Source: Pseudobutyrivibrio xylanivorans
GTDB lineage: Bacteria > Bacillota > Clostridia > Lachnospirales > Lachnospiraceae
DNA: 64,000 nt
Direction: 5' to 3'
Assembly (NCBI RefSeq): GCF_010906925.1
Contig: NZ_VTVE01000001.1
Span: 806,001-870,000 of the forward strand
The position numbers were made by a program, and so were the translations under genes. Below the pieces are notes generated by a model. That model saw only the letters and a list, made by a program, of their open reading frames with translations. It searched no databases and was not told the origin of the DNA. Below, in pieces: positions 9,741 through 18,110 of the stretch (positions are counted from its first letter, which is position 1; each line of letters starts with the position of its first letter).

Positions 9741-11852
9741 ATGGATGTAAGTCAATATTTGGATATTTTTATCGATGAGACAAGTGGTCATATTCAGAGC
9801 CTTTCTGACAATATTATGGAGTTGGAGAAAGAGCCTGAAAACAAAGATGTTGTTAACGAGATTTTCCGTGCAGCTCACTCACTTAAGGGTATGGCTGGTA
9901 CAATGGGATTCAAGAGAATGCAGCATCTTACACACGATATGGAAAACGTTTTCCAGGAAGTTCGTAATGATAATGTAAAGGTTAATTCTGCTCTTATTGA
10001 TATTCTTTTTAAATGTCTTGATGCTATCGAGGGTTACCTTGAAACAGTTAAGGCTACTTCTAACGAAGGTGAAGAAGAAAACGAAGCTCTTATTAAGCTT
10101 TTAAATGACTATTTGGCAGGGGCAGAAGGCGGAGAAGCGCCAGCAGCAGAGGCTGCAGCACCTGCAGAGACTGAAGCACCAGCAGCAGAGGCAGCTGGCA
10201 GCGCTGATGGTCCTTTATTTAAGAAGATGAATCTTGAGCCAGAGATGATTGAAAAGCTCAAAGCAGAGAAGCAACTCTATGGATTCACAATCCACATTAA
10301 TAAAGAGTGCTTGCTTAAGGCAGCAAGAGCTTTCCTCGTTTTTAAGGCAGTAGAAGAGTTTGGCCAGATTATGGCATTTGACCCAAGTTCTGCAGATATT
10401 GAAGATGAAAATTTCGAGTTCGATTTTTCATTTATTCTTTCTACGGAGGCTGAGCTTGATCCAATTATTGAGTCTGTAAAGGCCGTATCTGAAATAGAGT
10501 CAGTTGAGGCTGAAAAAGTAACACCTGATATGTATGAGAAAAAGGCTGAAGAGCCAGCACCAGCTGCACCAGCAGCAGAGGCCGCAGCACCAGCAGCTGC
10601 AGCACAAGCTACACCTGCAGCACCAGCTGCACCAGCCGCACCAGCAGCTCCTGCTGCTAAGCCAGCAGGCAAGACAAATGCACCAGCTAACAAGCCTGTT
10701 ACTTCACGTACAATCCGTGTAGATATCGAAAAGCTTGATGCTTTGATGAATCAGGTTTCCGAGCTTATTATTGCGAAGAACTCACTTGCATCTCAGAGCA
10801 ATGGCAATGGTGAGATTGACAGCCAGACATTACATGAAAATATAGAGTACTTAGAGAGAATCACAACTAACCTTCACGAATCAGTTATGAAGGTTCGAAT
10901 GGTTCCTATTGAGTCAGTAGTTGCTAAGTTCCCACGAATGATCAGAGACTTAAGCCGTAAGCTTGATAAGCCTATGGATTTGGTTATGACTGGTGAGGAT
11001 ACTGAGCTTGACCGTACTGTAGTAGATCAGTTAGGTGATCCACTTCAGCATTTGCTTAGAAACTCAGCTGACCATGGTATTGAGTCTACTGAGGACAGAA
11101 GAGCAGCTGGCAAGCCAGAAACAGGTACAATTTTCCTTAACGCTTTCCAGGAAGGTAATAACGTCATTATCGAAGTTGGTGATGATGGTGGCGGTATCAA
11201 CACAGAAAAGGTTAAAGAAAAAGCCATTGAAAGAGGTCTTGTTACTCCTGAAGAGGCAGAGAATCTTTCTCAGAAAGAAATCATTGATTTCTTGTTTATG
11301 CCTTCATTCTCAATGGCAAAGCAGATTACAGATATTTCTGGTCGAGGCGTAGGTCTTGATGTTGTTAAGAGTAATATCGAAGCTCTTGGTGGTGATGTTA
11401 CTGTTAAGTCTACAATGGGCGAAGGCTCTAAGTTTACAGTTAGATTACCACTTACACTTGCTATTATTCAGGCTCTTATGGTTGAGATTAGAGATGAAAA
11501 ATATGCAATTGCACTTGCTTCAATTATGAACATTGAAAATATTCCAAGATCAGATATCAAGTATGTTGAATCTAAGGAAGTTATCCACCTTAGAGGTCAG
11601 GTTATTCCTCTTATTCATCTTGATTCAATCCTTGACTTTGAGCCTAAGGAAGATGAAGATGAGACAATGACAGTTGTTATTTGTAAGAAGGGCGATACCC
11701 AGGGAGGTATCATAGTAGATAACCTTATCGGACAGCTTGAAATCGTTATTAAGTCTCTTGGTAAACTTGATAACAACAAGCTTATCAGCGGTGCTACTAT
11801 CCTTGGTGATGGTGAAATCGCAATGATTCTTGATGTTAATGCGGTTATATAG
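9741..11852 (+). CDS. cheA: Chemotaxis histidine kinase CheA
   Basis: CheA (703 residues) is the receptor-coupled kinase of the chemotaxis array. Domains in order: HPt with His46 in AAHSLKGMAGTMGF; a P2-like docking domain (about 155-260); an Ala/Pro-rich linker (about 265-310) made of repeated PAAPAA units; a dimerization domain; an HATPase domain with HLLRNSADHGIE and GRGVGLDVV motifs; and a CheW-like regulatory domain at the C-terminus. A second, shorter Ala/Pro/Glu-rich linker follows the HPt. The repetitive linker DNA could vary in length between strains. cheY is not in this window and is probably upstream near fliM/fliY. Confidence 0.97.
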   Translation: MDVSQYLDIFIDETSGHIQSLSDNIMELEKEPENKDVVNEIFRAAHSLKGMAGTMGFKRMQHLTHDMENVFQEVRNDNVKVNSALIDILFKCLDAIEGYLETVKATSNEGEEENEALIKLLNDYLAGAEGGEAPAAEAAAPAETEAPAAEAAGSADGPLFKKMNLEPEMIEKLKAEKQLYGFTIHINKECLLKAARAFLVFKAVEEFGQIMAFDPSSADIEDENFEFDFSFILSTEAELDPIIESVKAVSEIESVEAEKVTPDMYEKKAEEPAPAAPAAEAAAPAAAAQATPAAPAAPAAPAAPAAKPAGKTNAPANKPVTSRTIRVDIEKLDALMNQVSELIIAKNSLASQSNGNGEIDSQTLHENIEYLERITTNLHESVMKVRMVPIESVVAKFPRMIRDLSRKLDKPMDLVMTGEDTELDRTVVDQLGDPLQHLLRNSADHGIESTEDRRAAGKPETGTIFLNAFQEGNNVIIEVGDDGGGINTEKVKEKAIERGLVTPEEAENLSQKEIIDFLFMPSFSMAKQITDISGRGVGLDVVKSNIEALGGDVTVKSTMGEGSKFTVRLPLTLAIIQALMVEIRDEKYAIALASIMNIENIPRSDIKYVESKEVIHLRGQVIPLIHLDSILDFEPKEDEDETMTVVICKKGDTQGGIIVDNLIGQLEIVIKSLGKLDNNKLISGATILGDGEIAMILDVNAVI

Positions 11853-11866
11853 TAGGAGGTGAGACC

Positions 11867-12334
11867 ATGTCAGATTTAGCTGTTTATGATGTAGTTGAAA
11901 AAGAAAAAAAGCAATACATTGTAGTTAAAATAGGTGGCGAACATTATGGTATCGACATTTCCTATATTGATAACATAGTTCGAATGAGTAAAATTACCAG
12001 AGTACCTAAGGCTCCTTCGTATTACAGAGGAGTTATCAATCTTCGTGGTGAGGTTGTACCTGTAATGAGCCTTAGACGTCGAATGGATTTGGAAGATGAT
12101 GAATTTACTGATGCATCGAGAATCATCATTCTAAAGCTTGAAACAGGCGGACTTATGGGCGTTATTGTTGATGAAGTTAAGGAAGTTCTTTCCCTTTCTG
12201 AAGACGATATCGAGACTCCAACATCTACTCTTAAGAGTAAGAATTCTTTCATAAATGGTGTTGGAACAAACGGCGATGAGTTGATTTCTATTTTCGAAAT
12301 TAACTCAATTATAGGCGAGACAGATGCATCATAA
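11867..12334 (+). CDS. cheW: Chemotaxis coupling protein CheW
   Basis: CheW (155 residues) links CheA to chemoreceptors. The single SH3-like CheW domain is recognisable from QYIVVKIGGEHYGIDISYID, ITRVPKAPSYYRGVINLRGE and VVPVMSLRRRM. It has a strong AGGAGGTGAG ribosome site. It lies 14 bp after cheA and 12 bp before cheC, so it is cotranscribed with both. Confidence 0.96.
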   Translation: MSDLAVYDVVEKEKKQYIVVKIGGEHYGIDISYIDNIVRMSKITRVPKAPSYYRGVINLRGEVVPVMSLRRRMDLEDDEFTDASRIIILKLETGGLMGVIVDEVKEVLSLSEDDIETPTSTLKSKNSFINGVGTNGDELISIFEINSIIGETDAS

Positions 12335-12346
12335 AGGGAGGTAACG

Positions 12347-12961
12347 ATGCTCACACTGAATGAGGTTAATGAGAAATATTTTGATGTCCTCAAAGAGATA
12401 GGTAATATTGGCGCTGGCAATGCAACAACTGCCATCGCCAATATGCTTGGCCTTAGGATTGATATGAGTGTTCCTGAGGTTGCATTCCTACCAGTTGAGG
12501 AATTAGGATCTGCTATTGGCGCCGAGGATGAGATCATTGTTGGTATCATGCTTGGCGTTGAGGGCGATATTGATGGTTCGATGATGTTTTTGATGGACAT
12601 GCAATCAGCTCATCATATAGTTAATAAGCTTATGATGAGACCAGATGATTACTGTGAACCATTTGATGAGATGGATTTATCTGCAATCAAGGAAATTGGT
12701 AACATTATTGCGGGTTCATATTTGTCTGCACTATCTGGTTTGACTAATCTTACGATTGTTCCTTCAGTGCCATTTGTTGCTGTAGATATGGCTGCGGCTA
12801 TTCTTTCTGTGCCAGCGGTTCAGTTTGGTATATTTGGCGACAATGCGCTTATGATTAACACTGAATTCTCTGATGACTTAGGAATAAGGGGACATTTCAT
12901 TCTGATGCCAGAAGAAGATTCTTATGCAAAGATACTAACAGCACTTGGTATACCAATTTAA
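12347..12961 (+). CDS. cheC: CheY-P phosphatase CheC
   Basis: CheC (204 residues) dephosphorylates CheY-P and, with CheD, forms an adaptation loop found in Bacillus and many clostridia. Both copies of the phosphatase signature are visible: EIGNIGAGNATTAIANML near residue 17 and EIGNIIAGSYLSALS near residue 112. Each keeps the Glu and Asn needed for catalysis, so both active sites appear functional, as in B. subtilis CheC. Its start is set by a GGGAGGTAA ribosome site. cheD follows 13 bp downstream. Confidence 0.95.
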   Translation: MLTLNEVNEKYFDVLKEIGNIGAGNATTAIANMLGLRIDMSVPEVAFLPVEELGSAIGAEDEIIVGIMLGVEGDIDGSMMFLMDMQSAHHIVNKLMMRPDDYCEPFDEMDLSAIKEIGNIIAGSYLSALSGLTNLTIVPSVPFVAVDMAAAILSVPAVQFGIFGDNALMINTEFSDDLGIRGHFILMPEEDSYAKILTALGIPI

Positions 12962-12974
12962 GGAGAGTGATATT

Positions 12975-13463
12975 ATGGGGCAGATGATTAAAGTCGGCAT
13001 GGCTGATCTTAAAATTTGCAAGGCTCCTGATGCACTGACTACAATTGGGTTAGGGTCATGTATAGGAATTGCAATTTACGATTCATCCACTAAGATAAGC
13101 GGCTTAGCTCATATAATGTTGCCAGACAGCACTGCTATTAGAAATAATTCTAATATTGCAAAATTTGCTGATACTGGAATACAAAAGCTTTATGATGACA
13201 TGATTAAAGCAGGCGCTAACAAAGCGAAGATGGTTGCAAAGATTGCAGGCGGTGCCAAAATGTTTGAAATGCCTGGTGCAGCGTCATCAGGAATCAACGT
13301 TGGGGAACGTAATGCAGAGGCCAGCAGGGCTAAGTTAAAGCAACTTGGAATCAGATTAGTAGCCGAGGATTGCGGATTAAATTACGGTCGTACTGTTGAG
13401 CTATATAGCGAAACAGGAGAATACTACATAAAAGCAGTTGGCAAAGATGTTAAAATTATTTAG
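12975..13463 (+). CDS. cheD: Chemoreceptor glutamine deamidase CheD
   Basis: CheD (162 residues) deamidates receptor glutamines and binds CheC. The catalytic Cys (GLGSCIGIAIYD) and His (GLAHIMLPDS) are both present, and KIAGGAKMF and NVGERNAE are family markers. The ATG at 12975 follows an AAGGAGAGTG ribosome site that overlaps the cheC stop. An in-frame ATG 30 bp upstream would overlap cheC and lacks a site. CheB, CheC and CheD together suggest the three-part adaptation scheme known from B. subtilis. Confidence 0.95.
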   Translation: MGQMIKVGMADLKICKAPDALTTIGLGSCIGIAIYDSSTKISGLAHIMLPDSTAIRNNSNIAKFADTGIQKLYDDMIKAGANKAKMVAKIAGGAKMFEMPGAASSGINVGERNAEASRAKLKQLGIRLVAEDCGLNYGRTVELYSETGEYYIKAVGKDVKII

Positions 13464-13487
13464 TATATTGTATATGGAGGCCACACG

Positions 13488-13793
13488 ATGATAAATACTA
13501 AACCTGTTCCGATTATTATTACTTTGGCTGCGGCATTTATATCGTGCGTTATCTCTATTGCACAAAAAGTCGAGTTTTCAGAGTTTGTCAAAAGATTAGC
13601 TATTGTAGTTGCTATTTTTCTTGTGATGGGTACCATCATTAAGATGATATTAGATTATGCGTTTAAGACATTGGAACCTATTACACCAATAGACGAGGAT
13701 GTTATAAGCGTTAGCACACCATTAGATGAGGCTGAGGGCCAAGAGGGTCAAGAGGAATCATCAGAAGAATCGCAGGAGCCAGACGAAGCCTAG
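13488..13793 (+). CDS. Small membrane protein of unknown function in the chemotaxis operon
   Basis: This 101-residue protein is not recognised as a named family. It has two predicted membrane segments (about residues 7-24 and 36-58, the second IVVAIFLVMGTIIKMILDYAF) and a strongly acidic C-terminal tail of about 35 residues rich in Glu, Gln and Ser. It has a good TGGAGGCC ribosome site 8 bp upstream and sits 24 bp after cheD and 37 bp before the sigma-28 gene, so it belongs to the flagellar operon. A role in motility or envelope is inferred from position only. An inverted repeat (AGAATG, 6-base gap, CATTCT; 13792-13809) covers its stop codon. Confidence 0.7.
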   Translation: MINTKPVPIIITLAAAFISCVISIAQKVEFSEFVKRLAIVVAIFLVMGTIIKMILDYAFKTLEPITPIDEDVISVSTPLDEAEGQEGQEESSEESQEPDEA

Positions 13794-13830
13794 AATGACT
13801 GGCCATTCTGTGTAACCTAAGGGGGCATAA

Positions 13831-14595
13831 ATGAAGGCAGGTGACAGAGAAAAGCTTTGGGATAAATATAAGGTTAATGCCACTCCAGAGCTTAGAGAGC
13901 AATTGATTCTTGAATATGCGCCACTTGTAAAGATTGTTGCGGGACGACTTTGCATGTACCTAGGCAATACTGTAGAGTACGAAGATCTCTGCAGTTATGG
14001 TATTTTTGGACTTATTGATGCTATTGATAAGTTTGATTTGGCTAAGGATGTTAAGTTTGAAACTTATGCCAGCTTGAGAATCAGAGGTTCTATTTTAGAC
14101 CAAATTAGAAAAATGGATTGGATTCCTCGTACCATTAGACAACGTCAGCGTATGATAGATGATGCTATCAAGACTGTTGAGGCTAGAACTGGTCATAGTG
14201 CGTCGGACGAGGAGATAGCCGTTGAATTAAATATTTCTTCTGATGAGTTTTTAAAATGGCAGTCTCAGCTTAATGTGACTAATGTGGTTTCACTAAATGA
14301 GTTTGTTGAAGCGGGCAATGAACCAGTTATGGAGGCTGAACACAATTCTCATTTTATTCAGCCAGAGGACAATATAGCAAAGCAAGAGCTTTCTGAGAAG
14401 TTAAAAGAAGCTCTTGAGAAGCTTACAGAAAAAGAAAAACAAGTCATCCTTTTATATTATTACGAGGATATGACTTTAAAAGAAATAAGTGCAGCTCTTG
14501 AGGTATCCGAATCAAGAGTTTCACAGCTTCACACAAAAGCGTTGACGAAGATGCGTAACGTTTTAGGTGATTACATGGGTATTCTAATTAAATAG
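13831..14595 (+). CDS. fliA: Flagellar sigma factor sigma-28 (FliA/SigD)
   Basis: This is the alternative sigma factor for late flagellar and chemotaxis genes. The product (254 residues) has region 2 (LILEYAPLVKIVAGRL, EDLCSYGIFGLIDAIDKFD, FETYASLRIRGSILDQIRK), region 3 (PRTIRQRQRMIDDAI) and region 4 with its helix-turn-helix (MTLKEISAALEVSESRVSQLHTKAL, here given in two overlapping parts of the same motif). The PRTIRQ signature separates sigma-28 from other sigma-70 relatives. Its place at the end of the che genes is like sigD in Bacillus. An AAGGGGGCATAA ribosome site precedes the ATG. Confidence 0.95.
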   Translation: MKAGDREKLWDKYKVNATPELREQLILEYAPLVKIVAGRLCMYLGNTVEYEDLCSYGIFGLIDAIDKFDLAKDVKFETYASLRIRGSILDQIRKMDWIPRTIRQRQRMIDDAIKTVEARTGHSASDEEIAVELNISSDEFLKWQSQLNVTNVVSLNEFVEAGNEPVMEAEHNSHFIQPEDNIAKQELSEKLKEALEKLTEKEKQVILLYYYEDMTLKEISAALEVSESRVSQLHTKALTKMRNVLGDYMGILIK

Positions 14596-14642
14596 GTTAT
14601 ATGTGACAGTAATTGTGTGCTATTCTTTCGGGAGGGAATGTT

Positions 14643-14978
14643 ATGTCAATTAGTCCACTTAATTTTAATGGAATGATTCAAAACACCAATGAAGTCAGTC
14701 ATACACACTCGGCGGAGGACCAAAAGCCATTGCTTCAGCAGGAAAATCTTACCCATGAGGTAGATAAGCAGCAGGAGCAACAGGCGAAGCAGGTTAATAA
14801 TCTATATAAGTCCGAGCAGAGTGAGTCAAAATATGACAGAGAAGGTAGTGGTAAGGGCTATCAGGGGAACAAGAATCGCAAGCCTACTAATCCAAAGGAT
14901 AAAAAGGAAGAGACTGAGATGACGGCAGATGGAAAGATTTTCCAGAAGCCTAGCTCATCATTTGATATGCGAGTTTAA
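14643..14978 (+). CDS. Hypothetical Gln/Lys-rich hydrophilic protein
   Basis: This 111-residue protein has no recognised domain, signal peptide or membrane segment. It begins MSISPLNFNGMIQNTNEVS and is then very polar, with a Gln-rich centre (DKQQEQQAKQV) and a Gly/Lys/Asn-rich segment. The start at 14643 follows a perfect GGGAGGG ribosome site and is preferred over an upstream in-frame GTG at 14613. It lies between fliA and a coiled-coil membrane protein gene and ends 13 bp before the latter. The N-terminus resembles the start of flagellar hook-length or secreted flagellar proteins only loosely, so function is unknown. Confidence 0.65.
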   Translation: MSISPLNFNGMIQNTNEVSHTHSAEDQKPLLQQENLTHEVDKQQEQQAKQVNNLYKSEQSESKYDREGSGKGYQGNKNRKPTNPKDKKEETEMTADGKIFQKPSSSFDMRV

Positions 14979-14991
14979 GAGGGAGACTGTA

Positions 14992-15720
14992 ATGACAATA
15001 CTTGAAATTGTACTCCTAATCATTGGGCTTGGCCTAATAATTGGGAGTTTTTTTGTGTCTGAAAGATTATCGTCTAAGGACAAAGAGAATCTACAGAAGT
15101 TAACAAGAGATCAGATTGAGTCTATTATCAAGGATAAAATGGCTGACGCCAATGTTGAATTGGAAGATAAGCTTTCTGCAACAATAGATGAGGCCATGGA
15201 TGAATTAGATAGAAGGACTGATAAGGAGACTAATACCAAAATCCTTGCGATTTCTGAGTATTCGGATAATGTTTTAGAGTCTGTAGATAAGTCTCATAAA
15301 GAGGTCACTTTTATGTATTCAATGCTTAATGATAAGCAAAAGGATGCTACTGAAATGACTAAGAAGCTATCTGAGCTTGAAGATACTCTGGTGGCTTTAG
15401 ATTCTGCAGTCTCAAAAAAGCTGGACTTGCTTAGAGATAAGGAACTTGAAATTGAAGACGAAAGACGTGTTTTAGAGGAACAAAAGGCAGCATTTGCATC
15501 TGAAAAGGAAGATAATCTCTCGAAACAGATTCCATTTAATGAAGCACTTGCTGAAAAATTTTCTGAAGAGACTTCAAATAGTGATACAAAATCAAACGGT
15601 AATATGGAGATTCTCACTCTTCATGATGAAGGGTTATCTGAGGTTGAAATTGCTAAAAAGCTTGGAAGAGGCTTAGGTGAGGTTAAATTCGTCCTTGGAC
15701 TTTATCAGGAGGGAAGATAA
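14992..15720 (+). CDS. Membrane-anchored coiled-coil protein, DUF6115-like
   Basis: The protein (242 residues) has one N-terminal membrane helix (ILEIVLLIIGLGLIIGSFFV), a long charged coiled coil (about 30-180), and a C-terminal helix-turn-helix-like segment (LTLHDEGLSEVEIAKKLGRG followed by LGEVKFVLGLYQ). This layout matches the DUF6115 family found in Lachnospiraceae beside flagellar genes; I recognise the family by architecture, not by a search. The ATG at 14992 follows GAGGGAGACTG; an in-frame start further upstream would overlap the previous gene. The stop overlaps the next start by one base (TAATG), indicating translational coupling. The HTH-like end may bind DNA or a partner protein. 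Confidence 0.75.
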   Translation: MTILEIVLLIIGLGLIIGSFFVSERLSSKDKENLQKLTRDQIESIIKDKMADANVELEDKLSATIDEAMDELDRRTDKETNTKILAISEYSDNVLESVDKSHKEVTFMYSMLNDKQKDATEMTKKLSELEDTLVALDSAVSKKLDLLRDKELEIEDERRVLEEQKAAFASEKEDNLSKQIPFNEALAEKFSEETSNSDTKSNGNMEILTLHDEGLSEVEIAKKLGRGLGEVKFVLGLYQEGR

Positions 15721-16295
15721 TGAGACTTAAATATTATATAAGAGGATTGGGAGCCGGAATTCTTCTTGCTACAATTCTTTTAAGTGTTAGCTTCTTCTTT
15801 GGTGGAGGCTACAAAAATAAAGAGCTTTCAGATGAGGAAATTATAGCTCGAGCTGAAAAGCTTGGAATGGTTATGGAAGAAAAAGATTCTAAGGAAGACA
15901 CTGAGAAGACTGACAGTGAAACTTCTGAGGAAGACGCTGATACTGTAGATGAGTCATCTGCAACTGAAGAAAAGCCAGAAGAAGAGATGACAATTGATGA
16001 ATTTGTTGAAGAGGCTGAGGAAACTAACGCAGCTGAACAAAATGAAGATGATACTGTGTCCTATCAGGCGTTTACTGTAAAAAGTGGTGAGTCATCAGAG
16101 ACTATTGCCAATAATTTATATAAACAAGGGCTTGTAGACAGTTCAGCCTCATTTAATAAATATTTAGGTGAATTAGGAGTGGATAATCGCATTCAGTCGG
16201 GCACTTTTTATGTGCAGGTTGGCAGCTCTTATGATGACATAGTGGCGTTACTTGTTAATAAAGAGGCTAGAACAACAACTCCACCTGAAAATTAG
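15720..16295 (+). CDS. MltG/YceG-like N-terminal domain protein lacking the catalytic domain
   Basis: The protein (191 residues) has an N-terminal membrane helix (GLGAGILLATILLSVSFFFG), a highly acidic Glu/Ser/Thr-rich linker (about 45-115), and a C-terminal domain of about 70 residues. That domain resembles the LysM-like subdomain of the endolytic transglycosylase MltG (FTVKSGESSETIANNLYKQG, then IQSGTFYVQVGSSYDDIVAL). It ends where the MltG catalytic domain would begin, so it is not expected to cleave glycan. It may bind peptidoglycan or a divisome partner. It is translationally coupled to the preceding gene and is the last gene before the rpsB promoter. Confidence 0.75.
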   Translation: MRLKYYIRGLGAGILLATILLSVSFFFGGGYKNKELSDEEIIARAEKLGMVMEEKDSKEDTEKTDSETSEEDADTVDESSATEEKPEEEMTIDEFVEEAEETNAAEQNEDDTVSYQAFTVKSGESSETIANNLYKQGLVDSSASFNKYLGELGVDNRIQSGTFYVQVGSSYDDIVALLVNKEARTTTPPEN

Positions 16296-16324
16296 TTGCA
16301 TTTATTTGATTTTTATGATAAATT
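16296..16324 (+). promoter_or_regulatory. Sigma-A-type promoter for rpsB-tsf
   Basis: TTGCAT at 16296-16301 and TAAATT at 16319-16324 are separated by 17 bp. Transcription would start near 16331, leaving a leader of about 110 nt before rpsB. The promoter lies directly after the last gene of the flagellar block, where no terminator is visible. Confidence 0.6.
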
Positions 16325-16348
16325 TTAAGGGCTGTTTAAAATTATACA

Positions 16349-16414
16349 CGCATAAGGACTGATTATGGTTCCCAACCTACTGTAGGCAGGGTGTTAGTCA
16401 GGTTGAATTATGCG
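16349..16414 (+). ncRNA. Structured 5' leader of rpsB, candidate S2 autoregulatory element
   Basis: Three nested helices can be drawn. The outer one pairs CGCATAA (16349-16355) with TTATGCG (16408-16414). The middle one pairs GACTGA (16357-16362) with TTAGTC (16394-16399, one G-U). The apical hairpin pairs CCC (16371-16373) with GGG (16389-16391) and CCTA (16376-16379) with TAGG (16383-16386), with an AA/CA internal loop. An alternative pairing, CAACCT with AGGTTG (16373-16378 and 16400-16405), competes with the apical stem. There is no U-run, so it is not a terminator. Ribosomal protein leaders of this kind are often bound by their own product; S2 binding here is inferred from position. Confidence 0.6.
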
Positions 16415-16440
16415 GAAGAAACAAACCAGGAGGTATTAAA

Positions 16441-17178
16441 ATGAGTGTTATTTCAATGAAGCAGTTACTTGAGGCAGGTGTTCATTTTGGACATCAGACA
16501 CGTAGATGGAACCCTAAGATGGCTCCTTACATCTACACAGAGCGTAATGGTATCCACATTATCGACCTTCAGAAGTCTGTAGGTATGGTAGACGATGCTT
16601 ATGACGTTATCTTCGATATCGCACAGCAGGGCGGTACAATCCTTTTCGTTGGTACAAAGAAGCAGGCTCAGGACGCTATCGCATCTGAGGCAGAGCGTTG
16701 CGGTATGTACTATGTAAACGAGAGATGGCTCGGTGGTATGCTTACAAACTTTAAGACAGTTCAGACAAGAATTGCACGTCTTAAGGAAATCGAGAAGATG
16801 GAAGCAGATGGTACATTTGATCTTCTTCCAAAGAAGGAAGTTACTCAGCTCAAGAAGGAGCAGGAGAAGCTTACAAAGGTTCTCGGTGGTATCAAGGATA
16901 TGAATCGTATTCCAGATGCTATCTTCATCATCGATCCTAAGAAGGAGCACATCTGTGTTCAGGAAGCACACGCACTTGGTATTCCACTTGTAGGTGTTTG
17001 CGATACTAACTGTGATCCAGATGAGCTTGATTACGTTATCCCAGGTAATGACGATGCTATCCGTGCAGTTAAGCTTATCGTTGCAAAGATGGCAGACGCT
17101 GTTATCGAGGCAAAGCAGGGTGAAATGAACGAAGTTGCTGAGGAGTCAGCAGCAGCTGATACAGAAGAGGAGGCATAA
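16441..17178 (+). CDS. rpsB: Small ribosomal subunit protein uS2
   Basis: uS2 (245 residues) binds the 30S head-platform junction. The N-terminus is canonical ([20 protein letters not shown], then [20 protein letters not shown]). The other family signatures follow: [25 protein letters not shown] and [20 protein letters not shown]. The C-terminal tail is acidic and Ala/Glu-rich, as in many Firmicutes. Codon use is strongly biased in this gene and in tsf, as expected for highly expressed genes. It has an AGGAGG site 7 bp upstream and is 2 bp from tsf. Confidence 0.98.
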   Translation: MSVISMKQLLEAGVHFGHQTRRWNPKMAPYIYTERNGIHIIDLQKSVGMVDDAYDVIFDIAQQGGTILFVGTKKQAQDAIASEAERCGMYYVNERWLGGMLTNFKTVQTRIARLKEIEKMEADGTFDLLPKKEVTQLKKEQEKLTKVLGGIKDMNRIPDAIFIIDPKKEHICVQEAHALGIPLVGVCDTNCDPDELDYVIPGNDDAIRAVKLIVAKMADAVIEAKQGEMNEVAEESAAADTEEEA

Positions 17179-17180
17179 TT

Positions 17181-18110
17181 ATGGCAGCTATTACAGCAGC
17201 AATGGTAAAGGACCTTCGCGAGCAGTCTGGCGCAGGTATGATGGATTGTAAGAAGGCACTCGCTGAGTGCGATGGTGATATGGATGCAGCTTTCGAGCTC
17301 CTTCGTAAGAACGGTGCAGCTAAGGCTGAGAAGAAGGCATCTCGTATCGCAGCAGAGGGTATCTGCAAAGTTGTAGTTGAAGGCAATACAGCAGTTGTTC
17401 TTGAGGTTAACTCAGAGACTGATTTCGTTGCTAAGAACGAGAAGTTCCAGACATATGTTGAGAAGGTTGCTAAGCAGATTCTCAACTCTAACGTTACTAC
17501 TATTGATGAGCTCCTTGCTGAGAAGTGGGCTGAGGATTCATCAAAGACAGTTAACGATGTACACGTAGAGATGGTTGCTACAATCGGTGAGAAGCTTTCT
17601 CTTAGAAGATTCGAGAAGGTTACTTCTGATGGTTTCGTAGTATCATACACACACGGTGGTGGACGTATCGGCGTTATCGTTGATATGGCTGGCGCTGAGT
17701 CAGATGCAGCTAAGGAAGCAGCTACAAATCTTGCTATGCAGATTGCAGCTCTTAATCCAAAGTATGTTAGCCGTAGCGAAGTTTCAGCTGAGTACATTGC
17801 TCATGAGAAGGAAATCCTTCTTGCTCAGATTATGAACGATCCTAAGGAGTCACAGAAGCCTGAGAAGGTTATCAATGGCATGATCGAAGGTCGTGTATCT
17901 AAGGAGCTTAAGGAAATCTGCCTTCTTGATCAGGTATATGTTAAGGCTGAGGACGGCAAGCAGTCAGTTGCTAAGTACTTAGAGCAGGTTTCTAAGGAGA
18001 CAGGTTCTGAGCTTTCAGTTAAGAGATTTGTTCGTTTTGAGACTGGTGAAGGTCTTGAGAAGAAGAACGAAGACTTCGCAGCTGAAGTTGCAGCTCAGAT
18101 GAATGCATAG
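17181..18110 (+). CDS. tsf: Elongation factor Ts
   Basis: EF-Ts (309 residues) recycles EF-Tu-GDP. It has the N-terminal UBA-like domain (VKDLREQSGAGMMDCKKALA), the TDFVAKNEKF motif that contacts EF-Tu, and the dimerization-type core with HVEMVATIGEKLSLRRFE. Length is normal for the long form of EF-Ts. Gene order rpsB-tsf is nearly universal. The stop is followed directly by a series of RNA hairpins and a terminator. Confidence 0.98.
   Translation: MAAITAAMVKDLREQSGAGMMDCKKALAECDGDMDAAFELLRKNGAAKAEKKASRIAAEGICKVVVEGNTAVVLEVNSETDFVAKNEKFQTYVEKVAKQILNSNVTTIDELLAEKWAEDSSKTVNDVHVEMVATIGEKLSLRRFEKVTSDGFVVSYTHGGGRIGVIVDMAGAESDAAKEAATNLAMQIAALNPKYVSRSEVSAEYIAHEKEILLAQIMNDPKESQKPEKVINGMIEGRVSKELKEICLLDQVYVKAEDGKQSVAKYLEQVSKETGSELSVKRFVRFETGEGLEKKNEDFAAEVAAQMNA

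Noticed and set aside
10277-10693. Long reverse-strand frame rich in Ala and Gly
   Set aside because: It is the antisense shadow of the Ala/Pro-rich linker of CheA, where stop codons are rare on the other strand.
12022-12600. Reverse-strand frame of 192 codons across cheW-cheC
   Set aside because: It spans the boundary of two clear chemotaxis genes and has a Ser/Ile-rich shadow composition.
17102-17797. Reverse-strand frame of 231 codons opposite tsf
   Set aside because: It results from the biased codon use of a highly expressed gene and has no ribosome site or family match.
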